Shown here: positions 35,687-45,461 of the stretch, in pieces | Layout of the letters: each line of letters starts with the position of its first letter | Position numbering within the stretch: position 1 is the stretch's first letter | Program-made: the position numbers and the translations under genes | Origin: Arthrobacter sp. PAMC25284 | Lineage (GTDB): Bacteria > Actinomycetota > Actinomycetes > Actinomycetales > Micrococcaceae | Length of the DNA stretch: 64,000 nucleotides | Assembly (NCBI RefSeq): GCF_019443425.1 | Contig: NZ_CP080382.1 | Coordinates: forward strand, 3,819,677 to 3,883,676 | Reading direction: 5' to 3' | The notes under the pieces: model-generated | Databases searched by the model: none | Told to the model about the DNA's origin: nothing | The model's input: only the letters and a program-made list of their open reading frames with translations

Positions 35687-36822
35687 CACGCCTCCCGGCT
35701 GCCGGTCGGGCTCAGCTCCGCGGAGACCGTGCTGTTGGCCGCGCTCCCGGCCAGCGATGCGGCGACGCGTCCCGCGTGGGTGGGCGGCGCGGGGATCCCG
35801 GCGGGCGTCAGGGCCGCGTATTCCCGGCGCAGCACCGGCAGGACTTCTTCACCGAACAGGTCCAGTTGTTCCAGCACAGTCTTCAGCGGCAGTCCTGCGT
35901 GGTCGATGAGGAACAGTTGGCGCTGGTAATCGCCGAAAAATTCCCGGAAGGTCAGGGTCTTGTCGATGACTTCCTGCGGGCTCCCGACGGTCAGCGGGGT
36001 CTGCGAGGTGAAATCCTCGAGCGAAGGCCCGTGGCCGTAGACCGGGGCATTGTCGAAGTACGGCCGGAACTCATTGATCGCGTCCTGGGAATTCTTGCGC
36101 ATGAAGAACTGTCCGCCGAGGCCCACGATGGCCTGCGCGGCCGTGCCGTGGCCGTAGTGTTCGTAGCGTTCGCGGTAGAGCCCGATCAACTGCTGGTAGT
36201 GCTCTTTGGGCCAGAAAATGTTGTTGGCGAAGAAGCCGTCGCCGTAGTAGGCAGCAACCTCCGCGATCTGCGGCGTGCGGATGGAGCCGTGCCACACGAA
36301 GGGGGCGACGCCGTCGAGCGGGCGCGGGGTGGAGGTGAAGTTCTCCAGCGGTGTGCGGTGTTTCCCGGACCAGTTGACGGTGTCCTCGTCCCACAGCCGG
36401 CGGAGCAGGCTGTAGTTCTCGACGGCGAGTTCGATCCCGTCCTGGATGTTCTTGCCGAACCAGGGGTAGACCGGCGCCGTATTGCCGCGGCCCAGGACCA
36501 GGTCCACGCGGCCGTCGGACAGGTGCTGGAGCATGGCGAAGTCTTCGGCGATTTTCACCGGGTCATTGGTGGTGATCAGTGTGGTGGCCGTAGAGAGGAT
36601 GATGCGCTCGGTCTGGGCCGCGATGTACGCCAGCGTGGTGGTGGGCGACGAGGAGAAGAAGGGCCGGTTGTGATGCTCGCCGAGGGCGAAGACGTCCATG
36701 CCGATTTCTTCGACTTTGCGGGCAATCGCCACGGCGGCCTTAATGCGTTCACGCTCCGACGGGGTTCGTCCCGTCGTGGGGTCTGTGGTGATGTCGCTGA
36801 CGCTGAATACGCCGATCTGCAT
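35686..36822 (-). CDS. LLM class flavin-dependent oxidoreductase (luciferase-like)
   Basis: A 378-residue luciferase-like monooxygenase. It has the TIM-barrel features MQIGVFSVSD, GMDVFALGEHHNRPFFSSSPTTTLAYIAAQT, LSTATTLITTNDPVKIAEDFAMLQHLSDGRVDLVLGRGN and WHGSIRTPQIAEVAAYYGDGFFANN. It probably uses FMNH2 or F420. The start at ATG 36822 has GGAAAG upstream; the ORF runs further back through the promoter region. It is co-transcribed with a MarR regulator. Confidence 0.9.
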   Translation of the reverse strand: MQIGVFSVSDITTDPTTGRTPSERERIKAAVAIARKVEEIGMDVFALGEHHNRPFFSSSPTTTLAYIAAQTERIILSTATTLITTNDPVKIAEDFAMLQHLSDGRVDLVLGRGNTAPVYPWFGKNIQDGIELAVENYSLLRRLWDEDTVNWSGKHRTPLENFTSTPRPLDGVAPFVWHGSIRTPQIAEVAAYYGDGFFANNIFWPKEHYQQLIGLYRERYEHYGHGTAAQAIVGLGGQFFMRKNSQDAINEFRPYFDNAPVYGHGPSLEDFTSQTPLTVGSPQEVIDKTLTFREFFGDYQRQLFLIDHAGLPLKTVLEQLDLFGEEVLPVLRREYAALTPAGIPAPPTHAGRVAASLAGSAANSTVSAELSPTGSREA

Positions 36823-36872
36823 GATCTTCCTTTCCGTGGCCGGACTCATCCGATGATGATTCCAGCTTATCC

Positions 36873-36896
36873 GATTTGCATGCATTTGCATGTATC
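36873..36896 (-). promoter_or_regulatory. Repeated/palindromic site upstream of the LLM oxidoreductase–MarR operon
   Basis: Two overlapping palindromes (TGCATGCA at 36877-36884 and ATGCA-TT-TGCAT at 36880-36891) formed by a tandem ATTTGCATG motif, 51 nt upstream of the LLM start. A MarR-type operator is a reasonable inference. Confidence 0.45.
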
Positions 36897-36960
36897 GACC
36901 GGTATAACGCAGACATCCCCGAACTATTCCCGCCCCCACGGCGGGCACCGGCGTCCAGGT

Positions 36961-39900
36961 TCAGCGGGAGCCGCTGGGGACCGGGGCTTCTTCGGACAGA
37001 TCGTCGGGGAATCCGTCCTCAACCGCCGGAGCGGCGTGCCGCGCCCGCCGCGCCCGCCGCGGCCGCCGCGGGACTGGGTGGCGCAGCGTTTTGCGCTCCC
37101 GGCGGCCCTCCACGAGCCGGTACAGCACGGGAACCAGGACCAGGGTCAGGGCGGTCGAGGAGATCAGCCCGCCGATCACCACGATCGCCAGCGGCTGGGA
37201 GATGAACCCGCCGCCGCCGGTCAGGCCCAGCGCCATCGGCGTCAGGGCGAACACCGTGGCCAGCGCCGTCATCAGGATCGGTCGGAGGCGCTGCCGTGCG
37301 CCGTGGGTGATGGCATCCGCCACGCTCATCCCGGGCTCGCCGTTGCGGGGCTGGCGGTACTGGTTGATGAGGTCAATCAGCACGATCGCGTTGGTCACCA
37401 CAATGCCCACCAGCATCAGCATGCCGATCAGGGAGGGCAGCCCCAACGGCACGCCGGTCACCAGCAGGAGCGCGATGGCCCCGGTCGCTGCGAAGGGCAC
37501 GGACACCAGCAGGATCAGCGGCTGGATGAGGGACTTAAAGGCGGCCACCATGATCACGAAGACGATCGCGACGGCGGCGAGCAGAGCCAGCCCCAGCTGC
37601 GCAAAGGACTCCGCCTGTTGCGTCGTGGCACCGCCAATCGTGGCTGTCACGCCGGCCGGCAGTTCGACCTCCGCGAGCCGGCGCTGCACTTCGGCGCTCA
37701 CCGCGCCGAGATTGGCGCCCGACGGCGTGACGGAGACCCGGGCGGTGCGCTGCCCGTTGCTGGCCGTGATCGAGACGGGGACGTCAACTTCTTCGACGGT
37801 GGCGATACTGCCCAGCGGGACCGGGCCGGCCGCGGCCGGCAACGGGATATCCCGGACGGCACCGATGCTGGTGAAGCGGGTCCCCTCGCCAATCCGGACC
37901 GGGAAGTCGTCGGTGCCGATGCGCACGGTTCCGGCCGGAATCGGACTGATCGTGGAGGCCAGGATGCCGGCCACTTGATCCTCGTTCAGGCCCGCCGCGA
38001 CGGCCTTGGCGCGGTCCACTTTGACCTGGACGACGGCCTGGCTCGCGGCCAGGTTGGAGGCGACCTCGTTGCTGCCGGGGACATTGGTCATCGCCTTGAC
38101 CATGGCCCCGTTGGCAGTCTTGAGGTCTGCCGAGGTTGCCGCGCGGAGCGTGATGTCCACGGTTGACGAGGTGCCGAATCCGCCCTGCTGGGAACCGACG
38201 GTAATCTTGCCTGCATCGCCAAGTCCGGCGAGTTCGGTCCGGACCGTTTCCTGAAGGGCGGACTGCTTGGCTTTTTCGTCGGTGACGACGGTGAAGCTGG
38301 AATTCGAGGCGCCGGTGGAGCGCAGGGCAGAGAATCCGGACTGGGCGTTCCCGGTGGTGACCTGGACGTCCTTGACGCCGTCGATGGTCCGCAGCACGCC
38401 TTCGACCCTGATGGCCGCCGCGTTGGCTTCGCTGAGGCTGGTACCCGCGGGCAGCTCCTGCTTCACCGTCATGCTGTTCTGGCCGGAGCTGCCGAGCAGG
38501 TCGGTGGCGAGCAGCGGGGTCATCGCGGCGGTGCCGCCGAGGACGAGGACGGCCGCGACGAGGGTGATGACCGGATGCCGTTGGGTCCCGGTCAGGACGG
38601 GAAGGTAACTGCGCTGCAGCCGGCTGCGCTGTTCGGCCGCATGTGCCTTCGCGGCGATGTCGCGGGCGGCGGCCTCGGAAATACCGGAGTCCGCCGGTGA
38701 CTTCAGGAACCAGTACGCCAGCACCGGCACGATGGTCAGTGCGACCAGCAACGATGAGAGCAGGGCGATCGTGACGGTGAGCGCGAAGGGACGAAACAGC
38801 TCGCCGGAAAGTCCCGCGACGAAAGCGATGGGCAGGAAGACGGCCACCGTGGTCAGGGTGGAGGCGGTGATGGCGCCGGCCACCTCCCGGATGGAGGTCA
38901 GGATTGCCGTGATCTTGGCTTCGCCGTAGCTCAGGTGGCGTTTGATGTTCTCGATCACCACGATCGAGTCGTCCACGACGCGGCCAATAGCGATCGTGAG
39001 CGCGCCGAGGGTCAGGATATTCAGTGAGTAGCCGGTGACCGAGAGACCAATGAAGGTAATCAGCAGGGACAACGGGATGGAGATCGCCGTGACCAGGGTC
39101 GAGCGGACGGACATCAGGAACACCAGGATCACGGCGACGGCGAACCCAAGACCCAGCAGCCCTTCGGTGGTGAGATCCTTGATGGACTTTTCGATAAACG
39201 GTGCCTGGTCAAAGATCGGGGTGAACTTGGCGTTGGCGCCAAGCTCGGCCTCCAACTGGGGGATGGCGTCCTTGACTGCCTGCGAGATCGCCACGGTGTC
39301 GCCCTCGGGCTTTTTGGTGACCGACAGGGCCAGTGTTTCTTTGCCGTTGGTCCGGGTGATCGAGGTGCGGGTGTCCTCGGCGATGCTGACGTCGGCCACG
39401 CTTCCAATCGTGGCCCCGGCCTTGGTTCCGGCCAGCGGGAGGCTCTTGACGGTATCGAGGGAGTCCACCGGGCTGCCGATCTGCAGCGAGAGCGTCCTGC
39501 CCTGTTCTTCGACGGTGCCGGCAGGAATGAGCGAGCCGTTATTGGTCAACGCGGTGCTGATGGCCTGGATGCCGGCGCCGGCGGCGGCCATATCGGCGGC
39601 CCGGGGCAGGACCCGGATGTACTGGCTGGCGCCTCCGGTGACGTCTGCGCCGCGCACGCCGTCGAGCTTTTGCAGCATTGGCACGCTGAGGCGGGCGAGA
39701 TCGGTGTTGAGTTCGCTCAACGGCTTGTCCGACGAGACCGCGAGGAAGATGATCGGGAAGTCGCTGATGCTCCCGGCGATCGCCTGGGGCTGGACGTCTT
39801 TGGGGAGAGCCTGCCTGGTATTGGAAATCGCACGGTCGATCTGGTTTCGCGCGCGGTCCAGGTTGGAGCCGTAGGTGAAGACCATGGTGATCTGTGAGAT

Positions 39901-40164
39901 GCCGCTGCGCGACGTTGACGACGTCGATTCCAGCCCTTCGACGCCGTTCAAGGCAGTCTCCAGCGGGGCGCTGACCTGCTTGTCCACAACCTCCGGTGAC
40001 GCCCCCGGCATCGCCGAGAGGACGGTAATCTGGGGAAACTCGACGGACGGGATGAGCTCCTGCTTCAGCGAGGACATCGTGATGACGCCAAAGACGGACG
40101 CGAACACGGTCACAAGCGCGATCAGCGCCCGGTTAGCCAGTGAGAGCTGTGCGAGCCGGAACAT
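36961..40164 (-). CDS. Efflux RND transporter permease (AcrB/HAE1-like)
   Basis: A 1067-residue RND transporter with the classic duplicated layout: an N-terminal helix (LANRALIALVTVFASVFGVITM), a large extracytoplasmic domain, a helix bundle with the proton-relay pair in GRVVDDSIVVIENIKRHL (near residue 395), and a second half ending in VLVPVLYRLVEGRRE. It would export drugs or lipophilic compounds using the proton gradient. ATG 40164 has AGGAG upstream. RND pumps of this type in Gram-positive bacteria have no outer-membrane channel; no membrane-fusion protein gene is nearby. Confidence 0.93.
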   Translation of the reverse strand: MFRLAQLSLANRALIALVTVFASVFGVITMSSLKQELIPSVEFPQITVLSAMPGASPEVVDKQVSAPLETALNGVEGLESTSSTSRSGISQITMVFTYGSNLDRARNQIDRAISNTRQALPKDVQPQAIAGSISDFPIIFLAVSSDKPLSELNTDLARLSVPMLQKLDGVRGADVTGGASQYIRVLPRAADMAAAGAGIQAISTALTNNGSLIPAGTVEEQGRTLSLQIGSPVDSLDTVKSLPLAGTKAGATIGSVADVSIAEDTRTSITRTNGKETLALSVTKKPEGDTVAISQAVKDAIPQLEAELGANAKFTPIFDQAPFIEKSIKDLTTEGLLGLGFAVAVILVFLMSVRSTLVTAISIPLSLLITFIGLSVTGYSLNILTLGALTIAIGRVVDDSIVVIENIKRHLSYGEAKITAILTSIREVAGAITASTLTTVAVFLPIAFVAGLSGELFRPFALTVTIALLSSLLVALTIVPVLAYWFLKSPADSGISEAAARDIAAKAHAAEQRSRLQRSYLPVLTGTQRHPVITLVAAVLVLGGTAAMTPLLATDLLGSSGQNSMTVKQELPAGTSLSEANAAAIRVEGVLRTIDGVKDVQVTTGNAQSGFSALRSTGASNSSFTVVTDEKAKQSALQETVRTELAGLGDAGKITVGSQQGGFGTSSTVDITLRAATSADLKTANGAMVKAMTNVPGSNEVASNLAASQAVVQVKVDRAKAVAAGLNEDQVAGILASTISPIPAGTVRIGTDDFPVRIGEGTRFTSIGAVRDIPLPAAAGPVPLGSIATVEEVDVPVSITASNGQRTARVSVTPSGANLGAVSAEVQRRLAEVELPAGVTATIGGATTQQAESFAQLGLALLAAVAIVFVIMVAAFKSLIQPLILLVSVPFAATGAIALLLVTGVPLGLPSLIGMLMLVGIVVTNAIVLIDLINQYRQPRNGEPGMSVADAITHGARQRLRPILMTALATVFALTPMALGLTGGGGFISQPLAIVVIGGLISSTALTLVLVPVLYRLVEGRRERKTLRHPVPRRPRRARRARHAAPAVEDGFPDDLSEEAPVPSGSR

Positions 40165-40244
40165 CCAAGGGACTCCTGACGGGTCGACGGAGGTACTTCA
40201 ACGGGATTTCAAACGATGGGGTACCGCCGCGACCGGGCCGGGCC

Positions 40245-41750
40245 TCAGCTGTGCGCGGCGTCGACCTGTTCAAGCTGGAGCGCCGTTGTCGTTTCAGCCT
40301 CCAGTTTCGCGGCGAGCTCAGGGTTTTCGTTGAGCTTGACGCCGTAGCCGGGCATCATCTCCTTGAGCTTGGCCTGCCAGCCCTTGAAGTTCTTGGGGAA
40401 AGTCTTCTGCAGCAGTTCGATCATGATCGGAACGGCCGTGGACGCGCCCGGGGATGCGCCGAGCAGGGCGCCGATGGTGCCGTCGCGCCCGGCGATGACC
40501 TCGGTCCCGAACTGGAGCACACCGCCCCTTTTCGGATCCTTCTTGATGATCTGGACGCGCTGGCCGGCGGTAATGAGTTCCCAGTCGCTGTCCTTGGCTT
40601 CCGGGTAGTACTCGCGCAGCGCCTCGACCTTGTCGCCGTGGCGTTTGGCGACTTCCTTGACCAGGTATGCGGTGAGGTCCATGTTGTCCTTGGCCACGGC
40701 CAGCATCGGGATGATGTTCGAGGGCCGGATGGACAACGGCAGGTCCAGGTAGGAGCCGTTCTTGAGGAAGTTGGTGGAGAAGCCGGCATAGGGGCCGAAC
40801 AGGAGGGACCGTTTGCCGTTGACGTAGCGGGTGTCCAGGTGCGGGACGGACATGGGCGGTGCCCCGACCGACGCCTGGCCGTAGACCTTGGCGCTGTGCT
40901 GCGCGGCGAGGGTCTGGTCCGTGCAGCGGAAGAACTGGCCGGAAACTGGGAAGCCGCCGTAACCCTTGCTCTCCGGAATACCGGAGGCCTGCAACAGGTG
41001 CAGGGCTCCTCCGCCGGCGCCGACAAAAACGAACTTGGCGTGGATGGAGCCGTGTTCCCCGGACCTCGGGTGTTTGAGGGCGAGGTCCCAGCCGCCGTCG
41101 GAAGCCCTCGTGATGCCAGTGACGTTGTGGCCGTAGTTGACCTCGACACCATTGTTGCCGAGGTAGCCGGTGAGTTCACGGGTCAGTGCGCCGAAGTCGA
41201 CGTCGGTTCCCTCCGCGGCGCGGGTCGCGGCAATGCGCTGCCGGGGATCGCGGCCTTTCACGATCAGGGGGGCCCATTTGGCGATCTGCGCGTGGTCCTC
41301 GGAGTATTCCATCGACCGGAAGAGCGGGTTTGGCTTGAGTGCCTCGTAGCGGGTACGCAGGAAGTCGACGTTGGAGTCGCCGATGACAAAGCTCATGTGC
41401 GGCACCGTGTTGATGAAGCCCTTGGGTGAGCCGATCAGGGACTTCTCCACCAGGTGGGACCAGAACTGGCGGGACAGCTGGAACTGCTCGTTGATCTTCA
41501 GTGCTTTGCCGGGATCGACTGAACCGTCCTTGGCCGCGGGGGAGTAGTTAAGTTCACACAGGGCGGCGTGGCCGGTGCCGGCATTGTTCCACGGGTCGGA
41601 GCTTTCCAGCCCCGGCTCGTCCAGGCGCTCGAACAGCGAGATGCTCCAGCCCGGCTCGAGCTGCTTGAGGAAGGTGCCCAGCGTGGCGCTCATGATGCCG
41701 CCGCCGATCAGTACGACGTCGGCATGTTGGGTCTTGGAAATGAAAGTCAC
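40245..41750 (-). CDS. mqo: Malate:quinone oxidoreductase
   Basis: A 501-residue membrane-associated FAD enzyme that oxidises malate to oxaloacetate and reduces quinone. Motifs are the FAD-binding [23 protein letters not shown] and [29 protein letters not shown], typical of Mqo, plus [33 protein letters not shown] 41750 is preceded by CGGAG. It appears monocistronic. Confidence 0.95.
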   Translation of the reverse strand: MTFISKTQHADVVLIGGGIMSATLGTFLKQLEPGWSISLFERLDEPGLESSDPWNNAGTGHAALCELNYSPAAKDGSVDPGKALKINEQFQLSRQFWSHLVEKSLIGSPKGFINTVPHMSFVIGDSNVDFLRTRYEALKPNPLFRSMEYSEDHAQIAKWAPLIVKGRDPRQRIAATRAAEGTDVDFGALTRELTGYLGNNGVEVNYGHNVTGITRASDGGWDLALKHPRSGEHGSIHAKFVFVGAGGGALHLLQASGIPESKGYGGFPVSGQFFRCTDQTLAAQHSAKVYGQASVGAPPMSVPHLDTRYVNGKRSLLFGPYAGFSTNFLKNGSYLDLPLSIRPSNIIPMLAVAKDNMDLTAYLVKEVAKRHGDKVEALREYYPEAKDSDWELITAGQRVQIIKKDPKRGGVLQFGTEVIAGRDGTIGALLGASPGASTAVPIMIELLQKTFPKNFKGWQAKLKEMMPGYGVKLNENPELAAKLEAETTTALQLEQVDAAHS

Positions 41751-41827
41751 ATCAGTCTCCGATAGCAGCGGCTCTGGCTGTCACAGAATATCCCGCAGGG
41801 CTTACTAACTGAAATTGGGCCTGCGCG

Positions 41828-43516
41828 TCAAGGCTTTAGCCGGACCTTTGTAAAAACCTCATCGAGGACCGGCGATGCAGGGTAGGACTCCACCCGGTCA
41901 GAGAGCGCCAGTGCAGAGATGGGAAAAGCAATCGGGATGGCCGGGACGGTCTCGGCGATATGGGTATTGATCGTCCGGTACGCCTCGACGCGTTCCCCAC
42001 CGTCCGGCAGGCCGCGGGCCCGGGCGATCTTGGAGAAGAGTTGCGGGTCCTGCAAGCCGAATTCGCCGTTGTTCTCACCGAAGAGCGGGCCCACGAAATT
42101 GTCCTGGTCCGCGTACGAACCGTTCCACCCGAGCAGGTGGAAGGCATGATCTCCAGGTGAGGTGACTTGTTTCAGGTAGCCTTCCGACCATTCCACCGGG
42201 ACCGGCTTGATGTTCAGCCCGACGGCGGTCAGTTGCCTGCTGATTTCCGCGTAGACCTTCTCCGGTGTGGGCAGATAGGGCCGGGCGACGTTGAGCGGGT
42301 AGTAGAACTTCAGTTCCGCCCCGTCGTAGCCGGCGTCAGCGAGATACTGCTTGGCCTTGGCAGGATCATATCCCAAGGCCGGGGCGTTGTTGTTGAAGCC
42401 GCTGAGCTTCGGCGGGACGAACTGCGAGGCCTTGGCTGTGTTGTCGATGAAAAACCGCCGGATCAGGGTGTCCTTGTCCAGGGCCATTTCGATCGCCTGG
42501 CGGACCTTGATGTTCAGCAGGGCGGGCACGGCCTGGTTCACGCCCAGATACATCACGGAGAACGGGTCGCGCTGAATGATCTGCTGGCCGTTCTTGACGA
42601 GGTCGTCGAAGTTGCCGACCGTCACGGAGTCGTAGACATCGATCTTGCCGTCAAGGAGCGCCTGGAGCCGGCTCTCAGGGTGGTCGTAGGTGACAAAATT
42701 CACCGTACCGATCTGGCCCTTTTCGCCCCAGTAATCCGCGTTGCTGCCCAGTGTAATGCTGTCCCCGTCACGGGCTGTGAAAACGTAGGGACCGGTCCCG
42801 ACCGGGTGGAGCGCATAGGCCGAGGCAGCCAAACCGTTGACGTTCTGGTCCAGAGCATCGGCGTTTTGCGCCGCGAGGGCCTGCGGGGAGGACATTGCGA
42901 ACGCCGGCATGGTCAGGGCCTGGAGGAAGCCGGTGAAGGGTTCGGCCAGGTCGATGCGGACGTTGTCCGGGGCGAGGGCAGTGCAGCTCCGGTAGAGGGA
43001 GAGCTCGGCCTGGTCCGCGTGGGCTTTGAAAACACCTTTGAAGCTGCTTCCGGGGGCCTGGCTGCGGAGGGCATCGGAAAAGTTGAACCAGCGGTTGAAG
43101 TTGGTGCACACGGCGGCGGCATCGAAGGCCGTGCCGTCGTGGAACCTGACGTCGCCGCGAAGCTGGAAGTCGTACGCCTTGCCGTCGTCGCTCTGCTTCC
43201 ATTCCGTGGCGAGCAGCGGTGTCGGCTGGCCGGTGGTCTGGTCCACTCCGACCAGCCCCTCCAGTACCTGCCGGGTGACGCGGTAGGCCTCGATATCGGC
43301 GACGAGGGCCGGATCGAGACCGGGAGCCCGGGCGGCGGTGCCGAACGTGAACACTGCCGTGGGCCCGGCTGCGGGTGTGTCGGACGGAGTGGCTGGAGAG
43401 CTGGCGCCGGGGGCCGGCGTCCCGGTGCACGCGGCGAGCGTCAGCGGAAGGAGGACAGCACAGATACCGGCTGCAATACGGTGCAACCTCTTGCTGGGCG
43501 CTACAGTGCGGGGCAT
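41828..43516 (-). CDS. ABC transporter substrate-binding lipoprotein (peptide/oligopeptide family 5)
   Basis: A 562-residue solute-binding protein. The signal peptide ends in the lipobox LTLAAC with the lipidated Cys at residue 30, then a Ser/Thr/Pro linker. The SBP_bac_5 fold shows LEGLVGVDQTTGQPTPLLATEW, LRGDVRFHDGTAFDAAAV, GTGPYVF and VRQAIEMALDKDTLIRRFF. It captures peptides or other substrates for an ABC importer. No permease or ATPase gene is adjacent, so it works with a system encoded elsewhere. ATG 43516 has GAGGTGA upstream. Confidence 0.9.
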   Translation of the reverse strand: MPRTVAPSKRLHRIAAGICAVLLPLTLAACTGTPAPGASSPATPSDTPAAGPTAVFTFGTAARAPGLDPALVADIEAYRVTRQVLEGLVGVDQTTGQPTPLLATEWKQSDDGKAYDFQLRGDVRFHDGTAFDAAAVCTNFNRWFNFSDALRSQAPGSSFKGVFKAHADQAELSLYRSCTALAPDNVRIDLAEPFTGFLQALTMPAFAMSSPQALAAQNADALDQNVNGLAASAYALHPVGTGPYVFTARDGDSITLGSNADYWGEKGQIGTVNFVTYDHPESRLQALLDGKIDVYDSVTVGNFDDLVKNGQQIIQRDPFSVMYLGVNQAVPALLNIKVRQAIEMALDKDTLIRRFFIDNTAKASQFVPPKLSGFNNNAPALGYDPAKAKQYLADAGYDGAELKFYYPLNVARPYLPTPEKVYAEISRQLTAVGLNIKPVPVEWSEGYLKQVTSPGDHAFHLLGWNGSYADQDNFVGPLFGENNGEFGLQDPQLFSKIARARGLPDGGERVEAYRTINTHIAETVPAIPIAFPISALALSDRVESYPASPVLDEVFTKVRLKP

Positions 43517-43638
43517 CTGGAAATCACCTCGGGGGGAACTGGACGAGCCGATGGCTGCGGACCAGCCCCAGTCTAGTTGACCCTGACGACCCGGGACGTC
43601 GTACCGGGAGCGGGATGAGGGTGTCCGCCACACAAGCG

Positions 43639-43666
43639 AAGGCCCGCACCTAAGGGTGCGGGCCTT
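43639..43666. terminator. Hairpin terminator downstream of the fasciclin gene
   Basis: Twelve-base arms AAGGCCCGCACC (43639-43650) and GGTGCGGGCCTT (43655-43666) with a 4-nt loop. It is downstream of the minus-strand fasciclin gene. No T tract follows on that strand. Confidence 0.6.
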
Positions 43667-43726
43667 GCTTCTCCATGTTGGTCCAGGGAGTCAGGCTGGG
43701 ACCGGATCAGGAGTGCTTGGTGCTGC

Positions 43727-44395
43727 TTACTTCGGCATCAGAACGGAGTCGACGAGGTAAACAGTGGCGTTGGCGGTCATAACGCCGCCGCAGATAACGC
43801 TGGCGTCGTCGACCTTCAGGGCATCCTTGGAGCCGGTGACCGTCACTGAACCGCCTTCAACGGTCTTGTGCGTGCCAACGATGTTGTCCGGGGTGATCTG
43901 GCCGGGGACTACGTGGTAGGTCAGGATCTTGCTGAGCAGGGCGTCGTCCGTCTTCAGCGTTTCGATCGTGGCCGGGTCGATCTTGGCGAACGCGTCATCA
44001 ACCGGTGCGAAGACCGTGAATTCGCTGCCATTGAGCGTGTCCACGAGATCAACCTTCGGGTTGAGCTTGCCGGAGACTGCGGCCGTGAGGGTCGTCAGGA
44101 GCGGGTTGTTCGATGCGGCGACGGCTACCGGGTCAAGGGCCATGCCGGATACCGAACCGGCGCCGGAGGGAACGGCCTCGGCGTATGCGGCACAGCCGGC
44201 GCCGACCAGGTTGGCGGTCGGGTCCATAGCCGCCGCAGAGCTGGTCGCCGGGGCAGCGGCTTCGCTGGTGGCCGGGGTGGTTGCCGGTGCTGAGGAAGCT
44301 GCCGTGGTGCTGGATCCGCCACAGGCAGTCAGGCTGAGCATGGCTGCTGCTGCGATTCCGGCGACGGCGAACGTGGTGCGCTTGATGGTCTGCAT
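43727..44395 (-). CDS. Fasciclin (FAS1) domain lipoprotein, MPT70/MPT83-like
   Basis: A 222-residue secreted lipoprotein. The signal sequence ends in the lipobox LTAC (Cys25), followed by a Thr/Ala/Pro linker and one FAS1 domain from about residue 85 ([55 protein letters not shown]). Such proteins mediate adhesion and are the homologues of mycobacterial MPT70 and MPT83. ATG 44395 has AAGGAGA upstream. A SigK-like promoter lies about 110 nt upstream, suggesting control by an ECF sigma factor as for mpt70/mpt83. Confidence 0.9.
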   Translation of the reverse strand: MQTIKRTTFAVAGIAAAAMLSLTACGGSSTTAASSAPATTPATSEAAAPATSSAAAMDPTANLVGAGCAAYAEAVPSGAGSVSGMALDPVAVAASNNPLLTTLTAAVSGKLNPKVDLVDTLNGSEFTVFAPVDDAFAKIDPATIETLKTDDALLSKILTYHVVPGQITPDNIVGTHKTVEGGSVTVTGSKDALKVDDASVICGGVMTANATVYLVDSVLMPK

Positions 44396-44500
44396 TTCGG
44401 TTTCTCCTTGTTTGTGCCGATTGGTGGCTGCGGTTGACTTCGCCGCTCTAATCCATTTCCGACTGTCGGGCACCTACCCTTGGTTGGTGTCTCAATGGGT

Positions 44501-44527
44501 ATTCGCCGGGTCGATGGAAACGGATGG
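44501..44527 (-). promoter_or_regulatory. ECF sigma factor (SigK-like) promoter for the fasciclin lipoprotein
   Basis: On the minus strand, CCATCC (44527-44522) and GCGAAT (44506-44501) are separated by 15 nt. The mycobacterial SigK consensus is CCATCC with CCGAAT, and its best-known targets are the fasciclin proteins MPT70 and MPT83. The match has one -10 mismatch. It lies 106 nt upstream of the start codon. The assignment is inferred; sigK is not in the window. Confidence 0.55.
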
Positions 44528-44646
44528 GTGAAGATTCCAATTTCTTTTTTCGGTCCCGGAAAGTCCGGTATTCCAGCGTCTTTCGGGGACCGCAGCGCAA
44601 CACCGGTCCGCTGCGCGCGCTGGCTGTTCGTGCGAAGTCCTTAAAC

Positions 44647-44682
44647 CAACGCAACCCCGGCCAAAGGGCCGGGGTTGCGTTG
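44647..44682. terminator. Terminator downstream of tRNA-Leu
   Basis: A 16-bp perfect stem (44647-44662 with 44667-44682) with a 4-nt loop, 17 nt beyond the 3' end of the minus-strand tRNA. Confidence 0.75.
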
Positions 44683-44698
44683 TAGTGCCATCACATTG

Positions 44699-44780
44699 TG
44701 CGCAAGGGGGGACTTGAACCCCCACGCCCGAAGGCACAGGAACCTAAATCCTGCGTGTCTGCCAATTTCACCACTCGCGC
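44699..44780 (-). tRNA. tRNA-Leu (anticodon UAG)
   Basis: On the minus strand the acceptor arms GCGCGAG and CTTGCGC pair with one G-T wobble. The D arm contains GGTGAAATTGGCAGAC. The anticodon stem CAGGA/TCCTG closes a 7-nt loop TTTAGGT with anticodon TAG. There is a long variable arm (class II) and a T arm with GGTTCAAGTCC. The 3' CCA is not encoded (CAA follows the discriminator A). Confidence 0.93.
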
Positions 44781-44899
44781 GCGGCGCCGTCGTCGGAACC
44801 AGTCCCAGACCAGAAGTCTTCAGAGGGCCGACGGCGGATGCCAGCCTCCATTGTACCTATAACAGGATCATGCATCACTGTTGCGGGACGCCTTCAGGG

Positions 44900-45373
44900 C
44901 TACCCGTCCAGCTTTAGGTCGCGGCGGAGTTTGGTGACGTGGCCGGTGGCGCGGACGTTGTACTGCGCCAGCGCCACGGTTCCCCCGGCGTCCACCACCA
45001 CGGTGGAGCGGATGAGTCCCTCATAGGTGCGGCCGTAGTTCTTCTTCTCCCCCCATGCGCCGTACGCCTCTGCGACAGCGTGGTCCTCATCGGAGAGCAG
45101 CGGGAAGTTCAGTCCCTCGGCGTCGGCGAAAGCGGCGAGCTTGGACTGGGGATCCGGGGAGATGCCGAGAACCTCGTAGCCGGCCTGCTGCAGGGAGGAC
45201 AGGGAGTCGCGGAAGTCACAGGCCTCCTTGGTGCAGCCGGGCGTGGACGCCGCCGGGTAGAAATAAACCACCGTGCTCCGTCCGCGGAAGTCCCGCAGGC
45301 TGACGGACTGGCCTGCTGCATTTTGGAGGGTGAAATCCGGCGCCGGGGCGCCGGGGGTGAGTCGTTCCTGCAC
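44900..45373 (-). CDS. bcp: Thioredoxin-dependent thiol peroxidase (peroxiredoxin Q/BCP)
   Basis: A 157-residue peroxiredoxin that reduces hydroperoxides. The peroxidatic cysteine is Cys47 in STPGCTKEACDF, and the resolving cysteine is Cys52, the atypical 2-Cys BCP arrangement. Other motifs are PGAPAPDFTLQNAAG and STVVYFYPAA. The GTG start at 45373 has GGAGAAAC upstream; the longer frame would enter the divergent marR gene. It shares the intergenic region with that regulator. Confidence 0.93.
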   Translation of the reverse strand: MQERLTPGAPAPDFTLQNAAGQSVSLRDFRGRSTVVYFYPAASTPGCTKEACDFRDSLSSLQQAGYEVLGISPDPQSKLAAFADAEGLNFPLLSDEDHAVAEAYGAWGEKKNYGRTYEGLIRSTVVVDAGGTVALAQYNVRATGHVTKLRRDLKLDG

Positions 45374-45445
45374 GGTTTCTCCTTCGGGGTGGCGTAATGT
45401 CCCAGCGTAACCAGCCTGCTGGCGCGCAACGAAACTACTGCTCGC

Positions 45446-45461
45446 TATACTCGTATGTATG
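45446..45461 (+). promoter_or_regulatory. Leaderless promoter of marR
   Basis: TATACT at 45446-45451 lies 7 nt before ATG 45459 with no ribosome site between, so transcription should begin at or near the start codon. Confidence 0.6.

Noticed and set aside
35776..38166. 796-codon open frame on the plus strand
   Set aside because: Antisense to the LLM oxidoreductase and RND pump; composition is Gly/Arg/His-rich and no domain is visible.
44396..44698. Additional gene in the 300-nt gap upstream of the fasciclin gene
   Set aside because: Only short Arg/Ser-rich frames without ribosome sites; the gap holds the SigK-like promoter and the tRNA terminator.
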